Positions 7,038-14,191 of a stretch of DNA of 14,192 nt are shown one piece after another. Each line of letters opens with the position of its first letter. The stretch's first letter is position 1. This DNA comes from Flavobacteriaceae bacterium UBA6268 (GTDB lineage: Bacteria > Bacteroidota > Bacteroidia > Flavobacteriales > Flavobacteriaceae), in contig DJVA01000007.1 of assembly GCA_002440705.1 (NCBI GenBank), positions 1 through 14,192 on the forward strand. Direction: 5' to 3'. A program made the position numbers and the translations under genes. The notes beneath the pieces are model-generated. The model saw only the letters and a program-made list of their open reading frames with translations. It had not been told where the DNA came from and ran no database searches.

Positions 7038-9449
7038 TTATTCCTCTTCTTTCCTTGCCTCTTCCACCTCTTCGTCACTACTGGGCAATATTTGTATGGC
7101 AGGTTTTCGCAAGGTTTGTTTGTTGGCAATATTGCGTTCCAGGGAAAGCAGTAGGGAAGGGAGCAATAAAAGATTGGCCAGCATGGCAAACAACAAAGTG
7201 GTGGAGACTAAAGCTCCCAGTGCTTTGGTGCCGCCAAAATCAGAAATAATAAAGACACTGAACCCAAAAAACAAAACAATGGAGGTGTAAAACATGCTAA
7301 CCCCCGTTTCCTTTAAAGCCGCATAGACCGATTTTTTTATTTTCCAATCATTGGCCATTAATTCTTGCCGGTATTTGGCCAAAAAGTGAATAGTGTCGTC
7401 TACCGAAATTCCAAAAGCAATACTAAAAACCAAAATAGTGGAGGGCTTGATGGGGATTCCAGTGAAGCCCATTAGCCCAGCTGTAATCAAAAGTGGAAGC
7501 AGGTTGGGCACCAGGGAAATCAGGATCATTTTAACGCTTCGGAACATCCATGCCATAAAAAGCGCAATCAATAAAATGGCGAGGGAAAGTGACAGCATCA
7601 GGTTGTTTACCAAATATTTGGTTCCCTTTTCAAAAACATAGGCTTTTCCGGTTATCGAAAAGTTATAGCGGTCCTTAGGAAAAATTTTAGAAGCCTTGTT
7701 GCGTAGATCTTCTTCAATTCGATCGAAACGCTCTGTTTGGGTATCTTTTATAAAGGTTGTAATCCGCGCATATTGTCCCGTAGAGTCTACGTAACTGGAG
7801 AGCAAGTTGGTGTCCTTGGCGCTATTTTTTGCATAAGAAAGAATAAATGTGCGCTCCTGTCCGTTGGGCAATTGGTAGTATTCGGGATTGTCGTTATAAT
7901 AAGCTTGCTTTGAATATTTTACCAAAGAAACCACCGAAAGGGGCTTGGAGAGTTCGGGAATTTCGTTCATGAAATTTTGGAGTTCCTCCATGCGTTTTAG
8001 CGTGGCCAAGTTCATAACCCCCTTTTTTCGTTTGGTATCAATAAGGATTTCCATGGGCATGATGCCTTCGTATTCCTTTTCGAAGAATTTAATGTCTTGT
8101 GTAAATGGTTTTTCTTGGGGCATGTCTTCAATCAAACTACCCGAAAGCTTGATATTGTAAATACCAATAATACTGGTACATAACATGGCAATGGTGATTA
8201 CATAAATGGAAATGCGATGCTCCCTTACCATTCGTTCCATCCAGTTCACAAAGCCACTGATCCATTGTTTGTTCAAATGTTTCAAATGTTTGTATTTGGG
8301 GATGGCCATGTAACTATAAACGATGGGAATGATGAATAAGCTCAACAAGAAAATAGCTAGGATGTTGATGGAAGCTACGATTCCGAATTCCTTCAACAAT
8401 TTACTGTTGGTTAAAATAAAGGTTGCGAAACCAGAAGCCGTCGTAACGTTAGTCATTAGCGTGGCATTCCCAACCTTGGTAATTACACGTTGCAGGGACT
8501 TCGCTTGGTTTCCATGCCGTTGGATTTCCTGCTGGTACTTATTGATTAGGAAGATGCAGTTGGGGATTCCTATCACAATGATCAATGGGGGAATCAATGC
8601 GGTTAGTACCGTGATTTCATAATGCAGCAAACCTAAAACCCCAAAAGACCACATAACGCCTACAATAACGGTTATCATTGAGATGAAAGTAGCACGGAAC
8701 GACCTGAAGAAGAAAAAGAAAATAAAGGAGGTAATCAATAAGGCGGCCCCAATAAAAAGTCCAATTTCGTCAATGATATTCTGCGAGTTCAGTGTACGGA
8801 TGTAGGGCATACCGGAGGTGTGAACCTTGATACCGGTTTCAGCTTCAAAATGTTCAATGAGGGGAATCAAATCCTTAATAATAAAATCCCTCCGTGCTGC
8901 AGTGTTTACAATATCTTTTCTGAGGTAGATGGCGGTACGGATCGACTCCCTGTTGGGACTATACACCAACCCTTCATAAAAGGGCATCTTGTAAAACAAC
9001 TCGTATTGGTAACGATTTAATTTTTCTTGGTCTAACAGGGTATCCTTAATGAACGGTACCAATTGAAATGCAGTAGTATCTTCCCTTTTTTGTAATTTTT
9101 TGAGATCGCCAAGCGAAAGGGATAGCTCTACTTCCTCAAAACTCCCTATCTGTTGGGATAAGGTCGTCCAAGCTTCAAAATTTTTTGGCGAGAATAAGGC
9201 AGAATCCTTCACCCCTAACACAATCAAGTTTCCTTCTTCCCCAAAAGTATCCAGAAAATGTAGGTACTCTTTGTTGTAGGGATGGTCATCGGGGAGAAGG
9301 TTGGCTTCGGTATAGGTGAAACGCATGTACTTCCATTGCAAGGCAAAAAAAACAGTAGCTGCAACAATCGCCAATACGATCAGCAATCGATTGCGAAGTA
9401 TAAAACGCGCAACCGCACTCCAAAAACCAATACTGAAAAGTTTTTCCAA
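7038..9449 (-). CDS. MMPL/RND-superfamily transporter
   Basis: Large inner-membrane transporter of the RND/MMPL group, 803 residues, with the internal duplication typical of the family. There is one helix near 21-38, a periplasmic domain (about 40-225), a five-helix block (about 226-380), a helix near 413-431, a second periplasmic domain (about 435-610) and a final five-helix block (about 615-770). The second half carries the acidic pair D684-D685 in GISVDDTIHFL, matching the proton-relay position of RND proteins. The equivalent place in the first half (GIPNCIFL, 294-301) has asparagine and no acid. The substrate is unknown; relatives move lipids, sterol-like compounds or drugs. The tail is very acidic (EEVEEARKEEE). 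The likely start is a TTG at 9449, because no ATG occurs before residue 42 and a consensus -7 element lies 20 bases upstream. Confidence 0.88.
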   Translation of the reverse strand: MEKLFSIGFWSAVARFILRNRLLIVLAIVAATVFFALQWKYMRFTYTEANLLPDDHPYNKEYLHFLDTFGEEGNLIVLGVKDSALFSPKNFEAWTTLSQQIGSFEEVELSLSLGDLKKLQKREDTTAFQLVPFIKDTLLDQEKLNRYQYELFYKMPFYEGLVYSPNRESIRTAIYLRKDIVNTAARRDFIIKDLIPLIEHFEAETGIKVHTSGMPYIRTLNSQNIIDEIGLFIGAALLITSFIFFFFFRSFRATFISMITVIVGVMWSFGVLGLLHYEITVLTALIPPLIIVIGIPNCIFLINKYQQEIQRHGNQAKSLQRVITKVGNATLMTNVTTASGFATFILTNSKLLKEFGIVASINILAIFLLSLFIIPIVYSYMAIPKYKHLKHLNKQWISGFVNWMERMVREHRISIYVITIAMLCTSIIGIYNIKLSGSLIEDMPQEKPFTQDIKFFEKEYEGIMPMEILIDTKRKKGVMNLATLKRMEELQNFMNEIPELSKPLSVVSLVKYSKQAYYNDNPEYYQLPNGQERTFILSYAKNSAKDTNLLSSYVDSTGQYARITTFIKDTQTERFDRIEEDLRNKASKIFPKDRYNFSITGKAYVFEKGTKYLVNNLMLSLSLAILLIALFMAWMFRSVKMILISLVPNLLPLLITAGLMGFTGIPIKPSTILVFSIAFGISVDDTIHFLAKYRQELMANDWKIKKSVYAALKETGVSMFYTSIVLFFGFSVFIISDFGGTKALGALVSTTLLFAMLANLLLLPSLLLSLERNIANKQTLRKPAIQILPSSDEEVEEARKEEE

Positions 9450-9469
9450 ATCGGGGTTTAAAATCGCCG

Positions 9470-9477
9470 CAAAGGTA
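9470..9477 (-). promoter_or_regulatory. Candidate -7 element for the MMPL transporter gene
   Basis: On the - strand, TACCTTTG is an exact TAnnTTTG match, 20 bases before the TTG start codon. Transcription would begin near 9464, giving a very short leader. This supports the TTG start. No clear TTG or TTTG lies at the -33 distance. Confidence 0.45.
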
Positions 9478-9489
9478 CTAAAATGCTAA

Positions 9490-9510
9490 GGATTCCTATG
9501 GCAGGAATTC
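9490..9510 (-). other. Stem-loop just after the DUF5686-type gene
   Basis: On the - strand, GAATTCCT and AGGAATCC pair around the loop GCCAT, with one A-C mismatch. It begins one base after the stop codon. The following bases contain only a broken T run, so it could be a weak terminator or an RNA-end stabiliser. Confidence 0.3.
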
Positions 9511-9511
9511 G

Positions 9512-10780
9512 TTATAATTTTAAGTTAAAAGTGAACTTAAAGGAAACATTGTCCTCAAAATCGGGGAGGTGGTAATACCCATAGCGATAGGCAAAGCTCA
9601 ACCCAAATCCAAAAAACATTTTATTGAATTCCAAACCCGATTCGGAATACAATTGGCTCAAGGTTTTAAATCCAATTCCCAGATGACGTTCCAAATGATC
9701 GAGATCTCCCAAGGCATGACGGGTAATGAAGACCAACTCTGGCTTTATTTTTTCTGAAATCCGAAACCTTCTTAAAGTGTGTTTAGCCCTAAAGGTTACC
9801 AATTCACTGGAGAAAAATTCCCCAAAGTACATAGTTTCAAAACTTTGAATACCTGCTACCGAAAACCTTTGGAGGATTTCTTCCTTGGTGGGGCTATTGG
9901 GATAAGCATGAAATAAGTGGGTCAGTGGGGCATTTCCCCAAGCCTTAACCCCTTCCAACACAAAGTGCGACGAAGAAAGATCCATTCTTTTGATATGGTA
10001 ATCCAATTTCACTCCGGCTTTGGTATAATTGAAATTGCTCTCGGAAATCCCTTTGATCCCCCGGGTAACCTGGATGCTGATCTTGGGAAGGCCATCGGAA
10101 TGTTCCAAGGTCCCCGATTCTGAAATGAACTCGTTGGTTTTAGGGGCATACCTTAGGGAAAGGGTAGTCTCCAGAAGCTTGTAATTGGAGAAGGCTTCGT
10201 CGTGGTATAAAAACTGGTAGGCTTCTATCTGTTGGATGTTTTGGTGTGAAATCCTGAATTCTGAAATGAACTTATCGGAAGGATTTATCATAACCCCGGC
10301 CCGCCATGTGCGGTGTTTGTAAAATTGCGTGATGTTGATAAGGCGTGGTTCAAAAACCGAATAAACCCTGGCACTGGTAAGGTATTCATAGCTTCCAATT
10401 TCCCTGATGTCCTTGGTATAATAAAGGCTAACCCAATCGTTGCTTTTTTTTGAAATTCGTACATTGCCGCCCAAGCTGTACTTGTAAGCATCGTCCTTAA
10501 AGCCATAAGCGGCATACCCGCCAATTTTAAAATCCTTAAAAAGGCGTTCATTGGTAACACCCCCAAAACCCAACCGAAACGATTCGTAATTGTTGTACTT
10601 TACAAGGTATTTTAAATCGATATCAAAAAAGCCAACCGGATAGTAGCCTGAAACGAAAGGGCTTCTTTTTTTAGCTTCCTCTTTTTGTTTGGTCGAATCT
10701 TCAACTGCCTTGGACACCTGCGAAAATCCAATCAGGCTCGAAAAGAGCAAAGGTAGCAGCAGTATTTTGCGAAACTTCAT
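9512..10780 (-). CDS. Short DUF5686-type outer-membrane barrel protein
   Basis: A 422-residue predicted outer-membrane protein with a clear signal peptide (MKFRKILLLPLLFSSLIGFSQ). From about residue 41 it resembles the C-terminal barrel of the DUF5686 proteins of Bacteroidetes: PFVSGYYPVGFFDIDL, RLGFGGVTNERLFKDF, a GLAYGxxD-like strand (GGYAAYGFKDDAYKYSLGG), LLETTLSLRYAP, APLTHLFHAYPNSPT, ETMYFGEFFSS and a final strand ending FKFTFNLKL. Full-length family members are often about 800 residues, with an N-terminal carboxypeptidase-regulatory-like domain ahead of the barrel. Here only the barrel part is present, joined by a short charged linker (DSTKQKEEAKKRS) to its own signal peptide. It looks intact, with no frameshift and a proper ATG at 10780. 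It lies between frr and the MMPL transporter on the same strand, which hints at an envelope partnership. The function is unknown. Confidence 0.8.
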   Translation of the reverse strand: MKFRKILLLPLLFSSLIGFSQVSKAVEDSTKQKEEAKKRSPFVSGYYPVGFFDIDLKYLVKYNNYESFRLGFGGVTNERLFKDFKIGGYAAYGFKDDAYKYSLGGNVRISKKSNDWVSLYYTKDIREIGSYEYLTSARVYSVFEPRLINITQFYKHRTWRAGVMINPSDKFISEFRISHQNIQQIEAYQFLYHDEAFSNYKLLETTLSLRYAPKTNEFISESGTLEHSDGLPKISIQVTRGIKGISESNFNYTKAGVKLDYHIKRMDLSSSHFVLEGVKAWGNAPLTHLFHAYPNSPTKEEILQRFSVAGIQSFETMYFGEFFSSELVTFRAKHTLRRFRISEKIKPELVFITRHALGDLDHLERHLGIGFKTLSQLYSESGLEFNKMFFGFGLSFAYRYGYYHLPDFEDNVSFKFTFNLKL

Positions 10781-10803
10781 GGCGGGTTCTTCGTTTCAAG
10801 CTA

Positions 10804-10828
10804 CAAATAAAGCGGCAAAGTGCCGCTT
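10804..10828 (-). terminator. Probable intrinsic terminator of frr
   Basis: On the - strand, AAGCGGCA and TGCCGCTT form a perfect eight-base-pair, GC-rich stem with the loop CTT, followed by TTTATTTG. It lies 26 bases after the frr stop. The T run is interrupted, so termination may be partial. Confidence 0.6.
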
Positions 10829-10832
10829 CAAA
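10804..10832 (-). promoter_or_regulatory. Candidate promoter of the DUF5686-type gene, built around the hairpin
   Basis: On the - strand, TTTG (10832-10829) and TTTATTTG (10811-10804) are 17 bases apart. This matches the Bacteroidetes promoter layout with one change in the -7 box (TT for TA). The terminator-like hairpin fills the spacer. Start codon 10780 is 23 bases downstream. Confidence 0.35.
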
Positions 10833-10854
10833 GTTTGTTCAATCCATTAAGTTA

Positions 10855-11409
10855 TTAAACGGTCATGATCTCTGCCTCTTTTTTGGCAAAGATCTGATCG
10901 ATTTTCTTGATGTGCTCGTCGGTCATTTCCTGTACATCGATTTCCAAATTCTTTTTCATATCGTCAGAAATGTCCAGGTTTTTTATCTCGTTGTTAGCTG
11001 ATTTTCGATCATTGCGAACCCCAATCTTAGCATCCTCTGCTTCAGACTTTGCCTGTTTGGCCAATTGCAGACGGCGTTCTTCGGTTAAGGGAGGAACGTT
11101 TATGATCACACTTTCGCCATTGTTCATGGGGTTGAAACCCAAATTCGCAATCTGGATGGCCTTTTCTATTTCAGGGATTAACGATTTTTCCCAAGGTTGG
11201 ATGCTGATGGTCATACCATCTGGGGTATTCACATTCGCTACCTGGTTAAGAGGGGTAGGATTTCCGTAATATTCTACCATCACACTATTTAACATAGAGG
11301 GGGATGCCTTACCGGCACGGATAGCGACCAGTTTTTTTTCCAAATGCACTAGTGCATTGTGCATGGCTTCTTTGGTGGTTTCAAGAATTATTTGAATATC
11401 TTCTTCCAT
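10855..11409 (-). CDS. frr: Ribosome recycling factor
   Basis: Cytoplasmic factor that, with EF-G, splits the ribosome from mRNA after termination. The 184-residue product has the standard length and the conserved N-terminal block IRAGKASPSML (30-40) followed by VEYYGNPTPLNQVANV (45-60). The DGMTISIQPWEKSLIPEIEKAI segment and the basic LTEERRLQLAKQAK helix are also present. The C-terminal helix ends in a short hydrophobic tail (IMTV). The open frame extends upstream to a TTG at 11430, but that adds seven non-conserved residues. The ATG at 11409 gives the usual start MEEDIQ, so I chose it. It follows pyrH by 39 bases, probably in the same transcript, and a hairpin terminator lies just downstream. 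Confidence 0.97.
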   Translation of the reverse strand: MEEDIQIILETTKEAMHNALVHLEKKLVAIRAGKASPSMLNSVMVEYYGNPTPLNQVANVNTPDGMTISIQPWEKSLIPEIEKAIQIANLGFNPMNNGESVIINVPPLTEERRLQLAKQAKSEAEDAKIGVRNDRKSANNEIKNLDISDDMKKNLEIDVQEMTDEHIKKIDQIFAKKEAEIMTV

Positions 11410-11448
11410 CGTAAAAATTTTAAATTCCAAGGCAAATAAAATGCCAAT

Positions 11449-12156
11449 TTACAAATTAACCGTGGTTCCCACTTTTTCCCCAGAAACTACTTTCAACAGG
11501 TTTCCTTGGGTGTTCATATCAAAAACCACAATGGGAAGTTCGTTCTCTTGACTAAGGGTGAAGGCGGTAGTGTCCATCACTTTCAATCCCTTTTTCAATA
11601 CGTCATCAAACGAAATAAAATCAAATTTGGTAGCGGTGGCGTCTTTTTCAGGATCGCTGGTATAAATGCCATCAACCCGGGTTCCTTTCAAAATGACGTC
11701 TGCCTCAATTTCTATGGCACGCAATACGGCCGCAGAATCGGTTGTGAAGTAAGGATTGCCGGTTCCTCCACTGAAGATGACTACTCTGCCTTTTTCCAAA
11801 TGCCTTACGGCTCGCCTTCTGATAAAAGGTTCGGCCACTTCGTTCATTTTGATGGCAGTTTGAAGGCGGGTGTGGATGCCTTCGTTTTCAAGCGCACTTT
11901 GCAAGGCTAAACCATTAATTACCGTTGCCAACATGCCCATATAATCTCCTTGAACACGGTCCATACCGCCGCTCATACCGGAGACACCCCTGAAAATATT
12001 TCCTCCACCAATAACAATGGCCACTTGAACCCCTTTTTCTACAATCCCTTTGATCTCCTGCGCATATGCTTTCAAACGATTAGGGTCAATGCCGTATTGC
12101 TGGCTGCCCATCAAGGCTTCTCCAGAAAGTTTCAGTAGGATTCGATTGTATTGCAT
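11449..12156 (-). CDS. pyrH: UMP kinase
   Basis: Bacterial hexameric UMP kinase of the amino acid kinase family; it phosphorylates UMP to UDP with ATP in pyrimidine nucleotide synthesis. The 235-residue product has the family length and motifs: the phosphate-binding KLSGE (9-13), the glycine-rich IGGGNIFRG (49-57), the helix GMDRVQGDYMGMLATVING (64-82) and the substrate and nucleotide loop SGGTGNPYFTTDSAA (129-143). The start MQYNRILLKLSGEAL is typical. The pyrH-frr pair is conserved in many bacteria and is kept here with a 39-base gap. A strong terminator separates it from tsf, so it needs its own promoter. An exact TAnnTTTG box and an 18-base palindrome lie directly upstream of the ATG. No sign of truncation or odd composition. 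Confidence 0.98.
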   Translation of the reverse strand: MQYNRILLKLSGEALMGSQQYGIDPNRLKAYAQEIKGIVEKGVQVAIVIGGGNIFRGVSGMSGGMDRVQGDYMGMLATVINGLALQSALENEGIHTRLQTAIKMNEVAEPFIRRRAVRHLEKGRVVIFSGGTGNPYFTTDSAAVLRAIEIEADVILKGTRVDGIYTSDPEKDATATKFDFISFDDVLKKGLKVMDTTAFTLSQENELPIVVFDMNTQGNLLKVVSGEKVGTTVNL

Positions 12157-12157
12157 G

Positions 12158-12175
12158 GTTGAAGTTTACTTCAAC
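12158..12175. promoter_or_regulatory. Perfect 18-base palindrome in the pyrH leader (possible operator or hairpin)
   Basis: GTTGAAGT (12158-12165) and ACTTCAAC (12168-12175) are perfect inverted copies separated by TT. The element starts one base before the pyrH ATG and overlaps the last base of the proposed -7 box, so it covers the expected transcription start and the whole short leader. It could be a repressor site or an RNA hairpin that hides the start codon region. Confidence 0.45.
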
Positions 12176-12182
12176 AAAAATA
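12175..12182 (-). promoter_or_regulatory. Candidate -7 element for pyrH
   Basis: On the - strand, TATTTTTG is an exact TAnnTTTG match and ends 18 bases before the pyrH ATG. The surroundings are very AT-rich, which weakens the match, and no -33 box is evident. The terminator upstream makes a promoter here necessary. Confidence 0.45.
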
Positions 12183-12211
12183 AATAAAAATTATGGAAGC
12201 TGCCTGCTGAA

Positions 12212-12245
12212 AAATAAAAACCGCCCCAGAAATCCAGGGCGGTTT
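12212..12245 (-). terminator. Strong intrinsic terminator of the rpsB-tsf unit
   Basis: On the - strand, AAACCGCCC and GGGCGGTTT form a nine-base-pair stem with a ten-base loop, followed by a T-rich tract (TTTTTATTTT). It lies 23 bases after the tsf stop and separates tsf from pyrH. Confidence 0.9.
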
Positions 12246-12268
12246 CAAAAGGCTTGGAGGCCTATTTT

Positions 12269-13234
12269 TTAGGCAAGGGAAATACGCTCGAAGCTTACGA
12301 CCGTTACGGCTCCTTTGCTAGCAATGTATTGTGCTACGGATTGTTTTTCATCCATAATGAAGGTTTGGTCCAGCAAACACTTTTCTTGATCCAAGGTGGT
12401 GTTGTCGGCAATAAAACGTTCCAGTTTACCAGGAACAATCTTATCCCAGATCTGCTCGGGTTTTCCTTCTGCTTTCAATTCGGCTTTAATGGCGGCCTCG
12501 GCGTCTGCAATCACGGCATCGGTCAATTGTGCCCTTGAAATGTAAGTTGGAACATTTTTGAGGGTTTTGCCCAAACGTTTCAATTCTTCATTATCCTTCT
12601 CGATTGCGGCGATACGTGCTTCAGTTTCCGAAGCAATGAAGGCAGCGTCAAAATCTTTGTAAGAAAGAGTAGTAGCTCCCATGGATGCTACCTGCATGGA
12701 AATATTTTTGGCTACTTCCGCAGCGCCATCGAAACCTTTGGATAATCCAACCAACGCCCCGATTTTATTTCCGTGGGTATAGGATCCAACAAAAGGAGCT
12801 TCCAAGGTTTTGAAGCCACCCAATTCAATTTTCTCACCAATAACACCGGTTTGTTCGGTCAATTTTTCCTGAACGGTCATGCCTTCCAATTTAGAAACCA
12901 GCAATTCGTCCATGGTGTTAACGTTCAAGGCGGCATCGGCTATTTGGTGTGCCAAAGCCACGAAGTCGTCATTTTTTGCCACGAAGTCGGTTTCACAATT
13001 CAGTGAAACGATAACTCCTTTGTTGGCGGCATCATTCACTTTTGCAATAACTACTCCTTCGCTGGAATCACGGTCGGCGCGTTTTTCAGCAATTTTCTGT
13101 CCTTTCTTGCGAAGGATGGCAATGGCTTGGTCAAAATCGCCCTCGGCTTCTACCAAGGCTTTTTTGCAGTCCATCATTCCGGCTCCGGTTTTTTGTCTTA
13201 ATTCATTTACCTGTGCGGCGGTTATTTGTACCAT
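12269..13234 (-). CDS. tsf: Elongation factor Ts
   Basis: Guanine-nucleotide exchange factor that reloads EF-Tu with GTP during translation. From the ATG at 13234 the product has 321 residues. The N-terminal UBA-like domain spans about 3-45 (ITAAQVNELRQKTGAGMMDC). The core carries the diagnostic TDFVAKN (82-88), which contacts the EF-Tu nucleotide site. The C-terminal dimerisation and core segments follow, ending in GAVTVVSFERISLA. It is longer than the 283 residues of Escherichia coli EF-Ts, which I believe is normal for flavobacteria. The frame is open to a TTG at 13270, but the extra 12 residues (MNDFKKHKKLNT) are not part of the family, and a -7 box overlaps that region, so the ATG MVQITAA is the start. 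rpsB lies 90 bases upstream and a strong terminator follows. Confidence 0.97.
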   Translation of the reverse strand: MVQITAAQVNELRQKTGAGMMDCKKALVEAEGDFDQAIAILRKKGQKIAEKRADRDSSEGVVIAKVNDAANKGVIVSLNCETDFVAKNDDFVALAHQIADAALNVNTMDELLVSKLEGMTVQEKLTEQTGVIGEKIELGGFKTLEAPFVGSYTHGNKIGALVGLSKGFDGAAEVAKNISMQVASMGATTLSYKDFDAAFIASETEARIAAIEKDNEELKRLGKTLKNVPTYISRAQLTDAVIADAEAAIKAELKAEGKPEQIWDKIVPGKLERFIADNTTLDQEKCLLDQTFIMDEKQSVAQYIASKGAVTVVSFERISLA

Positions 13235-13267
13235 CGTATTCAATTTTTTGTGTTTTTTGAAATCGTT

Positions 13268-13275
13268 CAAATGTA
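13268..13275 (-). promoter_or_regulatory. Candidate internal promoter (-7 element) for tsf
   Basis: On the - strand, TACATTTG is an exact TAnnTTTG match 33 bases before the tsf ATG. It would give tsf its own transcript in addition to read-through from rpsB. A ten-base palindrome, GTTCATGAAC (13287-13296), sits where the -33 region would be. No TTG is visible there. Confidence 0.4.
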
Positions 13276-13324
13276 AGGGATGCTTAGTTCATGAACGAGT
13301 ATTCAGGATTATGGATATGTTATG

Positions 13325-14113
13325 TTATTCTTCTTCGTCGTTGGCTGGAACCAAAGCACTCACACGCTTTCTTACGGATTTCTTTTCCTCAACTTCTGGA
13401 TCGTCGTCTTCTGATTTGCCCGATTTTCTTTCAGATAATCCTTCAACGATGGCTCCTGAAACACTGGAAACGATTTTCTCAATCGATTTTGAAGCATCGT
13501 CATTGGATGGGATTACAAAATCGATAGGTCGTGGGTCACTATTGGTATCCACCATGGCGAAGATGGGAATGTTCAGTTTCTGTGCTTCCTTCACGGCGAT
13601 ATGCTCGCGCGTGATGTCCACGATGAACAAAGCTCCTGGCAATCTGCTCATGTCACTAATGGACCCAAGGTTCTTTTCCAATTTAGCCCGAAGACGGTCT
13701 ACGGCCAAACGTTCTTTTTTGGAAAGGGTGTTGAAGGTGCCGTCTTGCTTCATGCGATCGATGGAAGCCATTTTCTTCACAGCCTTACGGATGGTGACAA
13801 AGTTGGTCAACATCCCACCAGGCCAACGCTCGGTAATATAAGGCATGTTGGCTTTTTTGGCTTGTTCGGCCACAATGTCCTTCGCTTGTTTTTTGGTAGC
13901 GACGAAAAGTACTTTTCTTCCACTGGCAGCAATTTTCTTCAAGGCATCATTGGCCTCTTCCAATTTAGCTGCAGTTTTGTACAAGTTGATGATGTGGATT
14001 CCATTGCGCTCCATGTAGATGTAAGGAGCCATGTTGGGATTCCATTTTCGGGTAAGGTGCCCAAAGTGAACACCAGCGTCAAGGAGGTCCTTGACCATTT
14101 TGTTGTTTGCCAT
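13325..14113 (-). CDS. rpsB: 30S ribosomal protein S2
   Basis: Small-subunit ribosomal protein S2. The 262-residue product shows the family hallmarks in order: an N-terminal LLDAGVHFGH (10-19) and RKWNPNMAPYIYMERNGIHI (22-41), the central RWPGGMLTNF (about 96-105), and SRLPGALFIVDITREHIAVKEA, IPIFAMVDTNSDP and the segment ending in IPSNDDA. The C-terminus extends beyond the roughly 241-residue E. coli protein with a charged tail (about 222-262, rich in E, D, K and S), which is a common Bacteroidetes variation. The start MANNKMVKDLL at 14113 is an ATG with an A-rich leader and no Shine-Dalgarno sequence. I see no TAnnTTTG box in the 79 bases between it and the window edge, so it may be read from an upstream ribosomal protein operon (rplM-rpsI is the usual neighbour) that lies outside. 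Confidence 0.98.
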   Translation of the reverse strand: MANNKMVKDLLDAGVHFGHLTRKWNPNMAPYIYMERNGIHIINLYKTAAKLEEANDALKKIAASGRKVLFVATKKQAKDIVAEQAKKANMPYITERWPGGMLTNFVTIRKAVKKMASIDRMKQDGTFNTLSKKERLAVDRLRAKLEKNLGSISDMSRLPGALFIVDITREHIAVKEAQKLNIPIFAMVDTNSDPRPIDFVIPSNDDASKSIEKIVSSVSGAIVEGLSERKSGKSEDDDPEVEEKKSVRKRVSALVPANDEEE

Positions 14114-14170
14114 TTTGTTTTAGTTTACGTTCTGTCTAGATAGCAACCGGTCCTTCAAAAAATGAATTCT

Positions 14171-14191
14171 TTGGTTTAGATGCTAAACTAA
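14171..14191 (-). other. Hairpin upstream of rpsB (leader structure or terminator of the preceding gene)
   Basis: TTGGTTTAG (14171-14179) and CTAAACTAA (14183-14191) pair over nine positions around a three-base loop, with one non-Watson-Crick pair. On the - strand a T run (TTTTTT) follows only after about ten bases, so it is not a classical terminator. It lies about 58 bases upstream of the rpsB start, a reasonable place for a ribosomal-protein leader element. Confidence 0.35.

Noticed and set aside
6848..7249. 133-codon open frame on the + strand spanning the asnS-MMPL gap
   Set aside because: Both ends lie inside well-supported genes on the other strand, and the translation resembles no known protein.
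12879..13841. Long 320-codon open frame on the + strand
   Set aside because: It runs antisense through tsf and rpsB, two certain genes. Its translation is serine- and phenylalanine-rich low-complexity sequence without a recognisable domain, as expected for the reverse strand of biased codons.
13601..14143. 180-codon open frame on the + strand at the right edge
   Set aside because: It is antisense to rpsB in another frame, with no start context or family resemblance.
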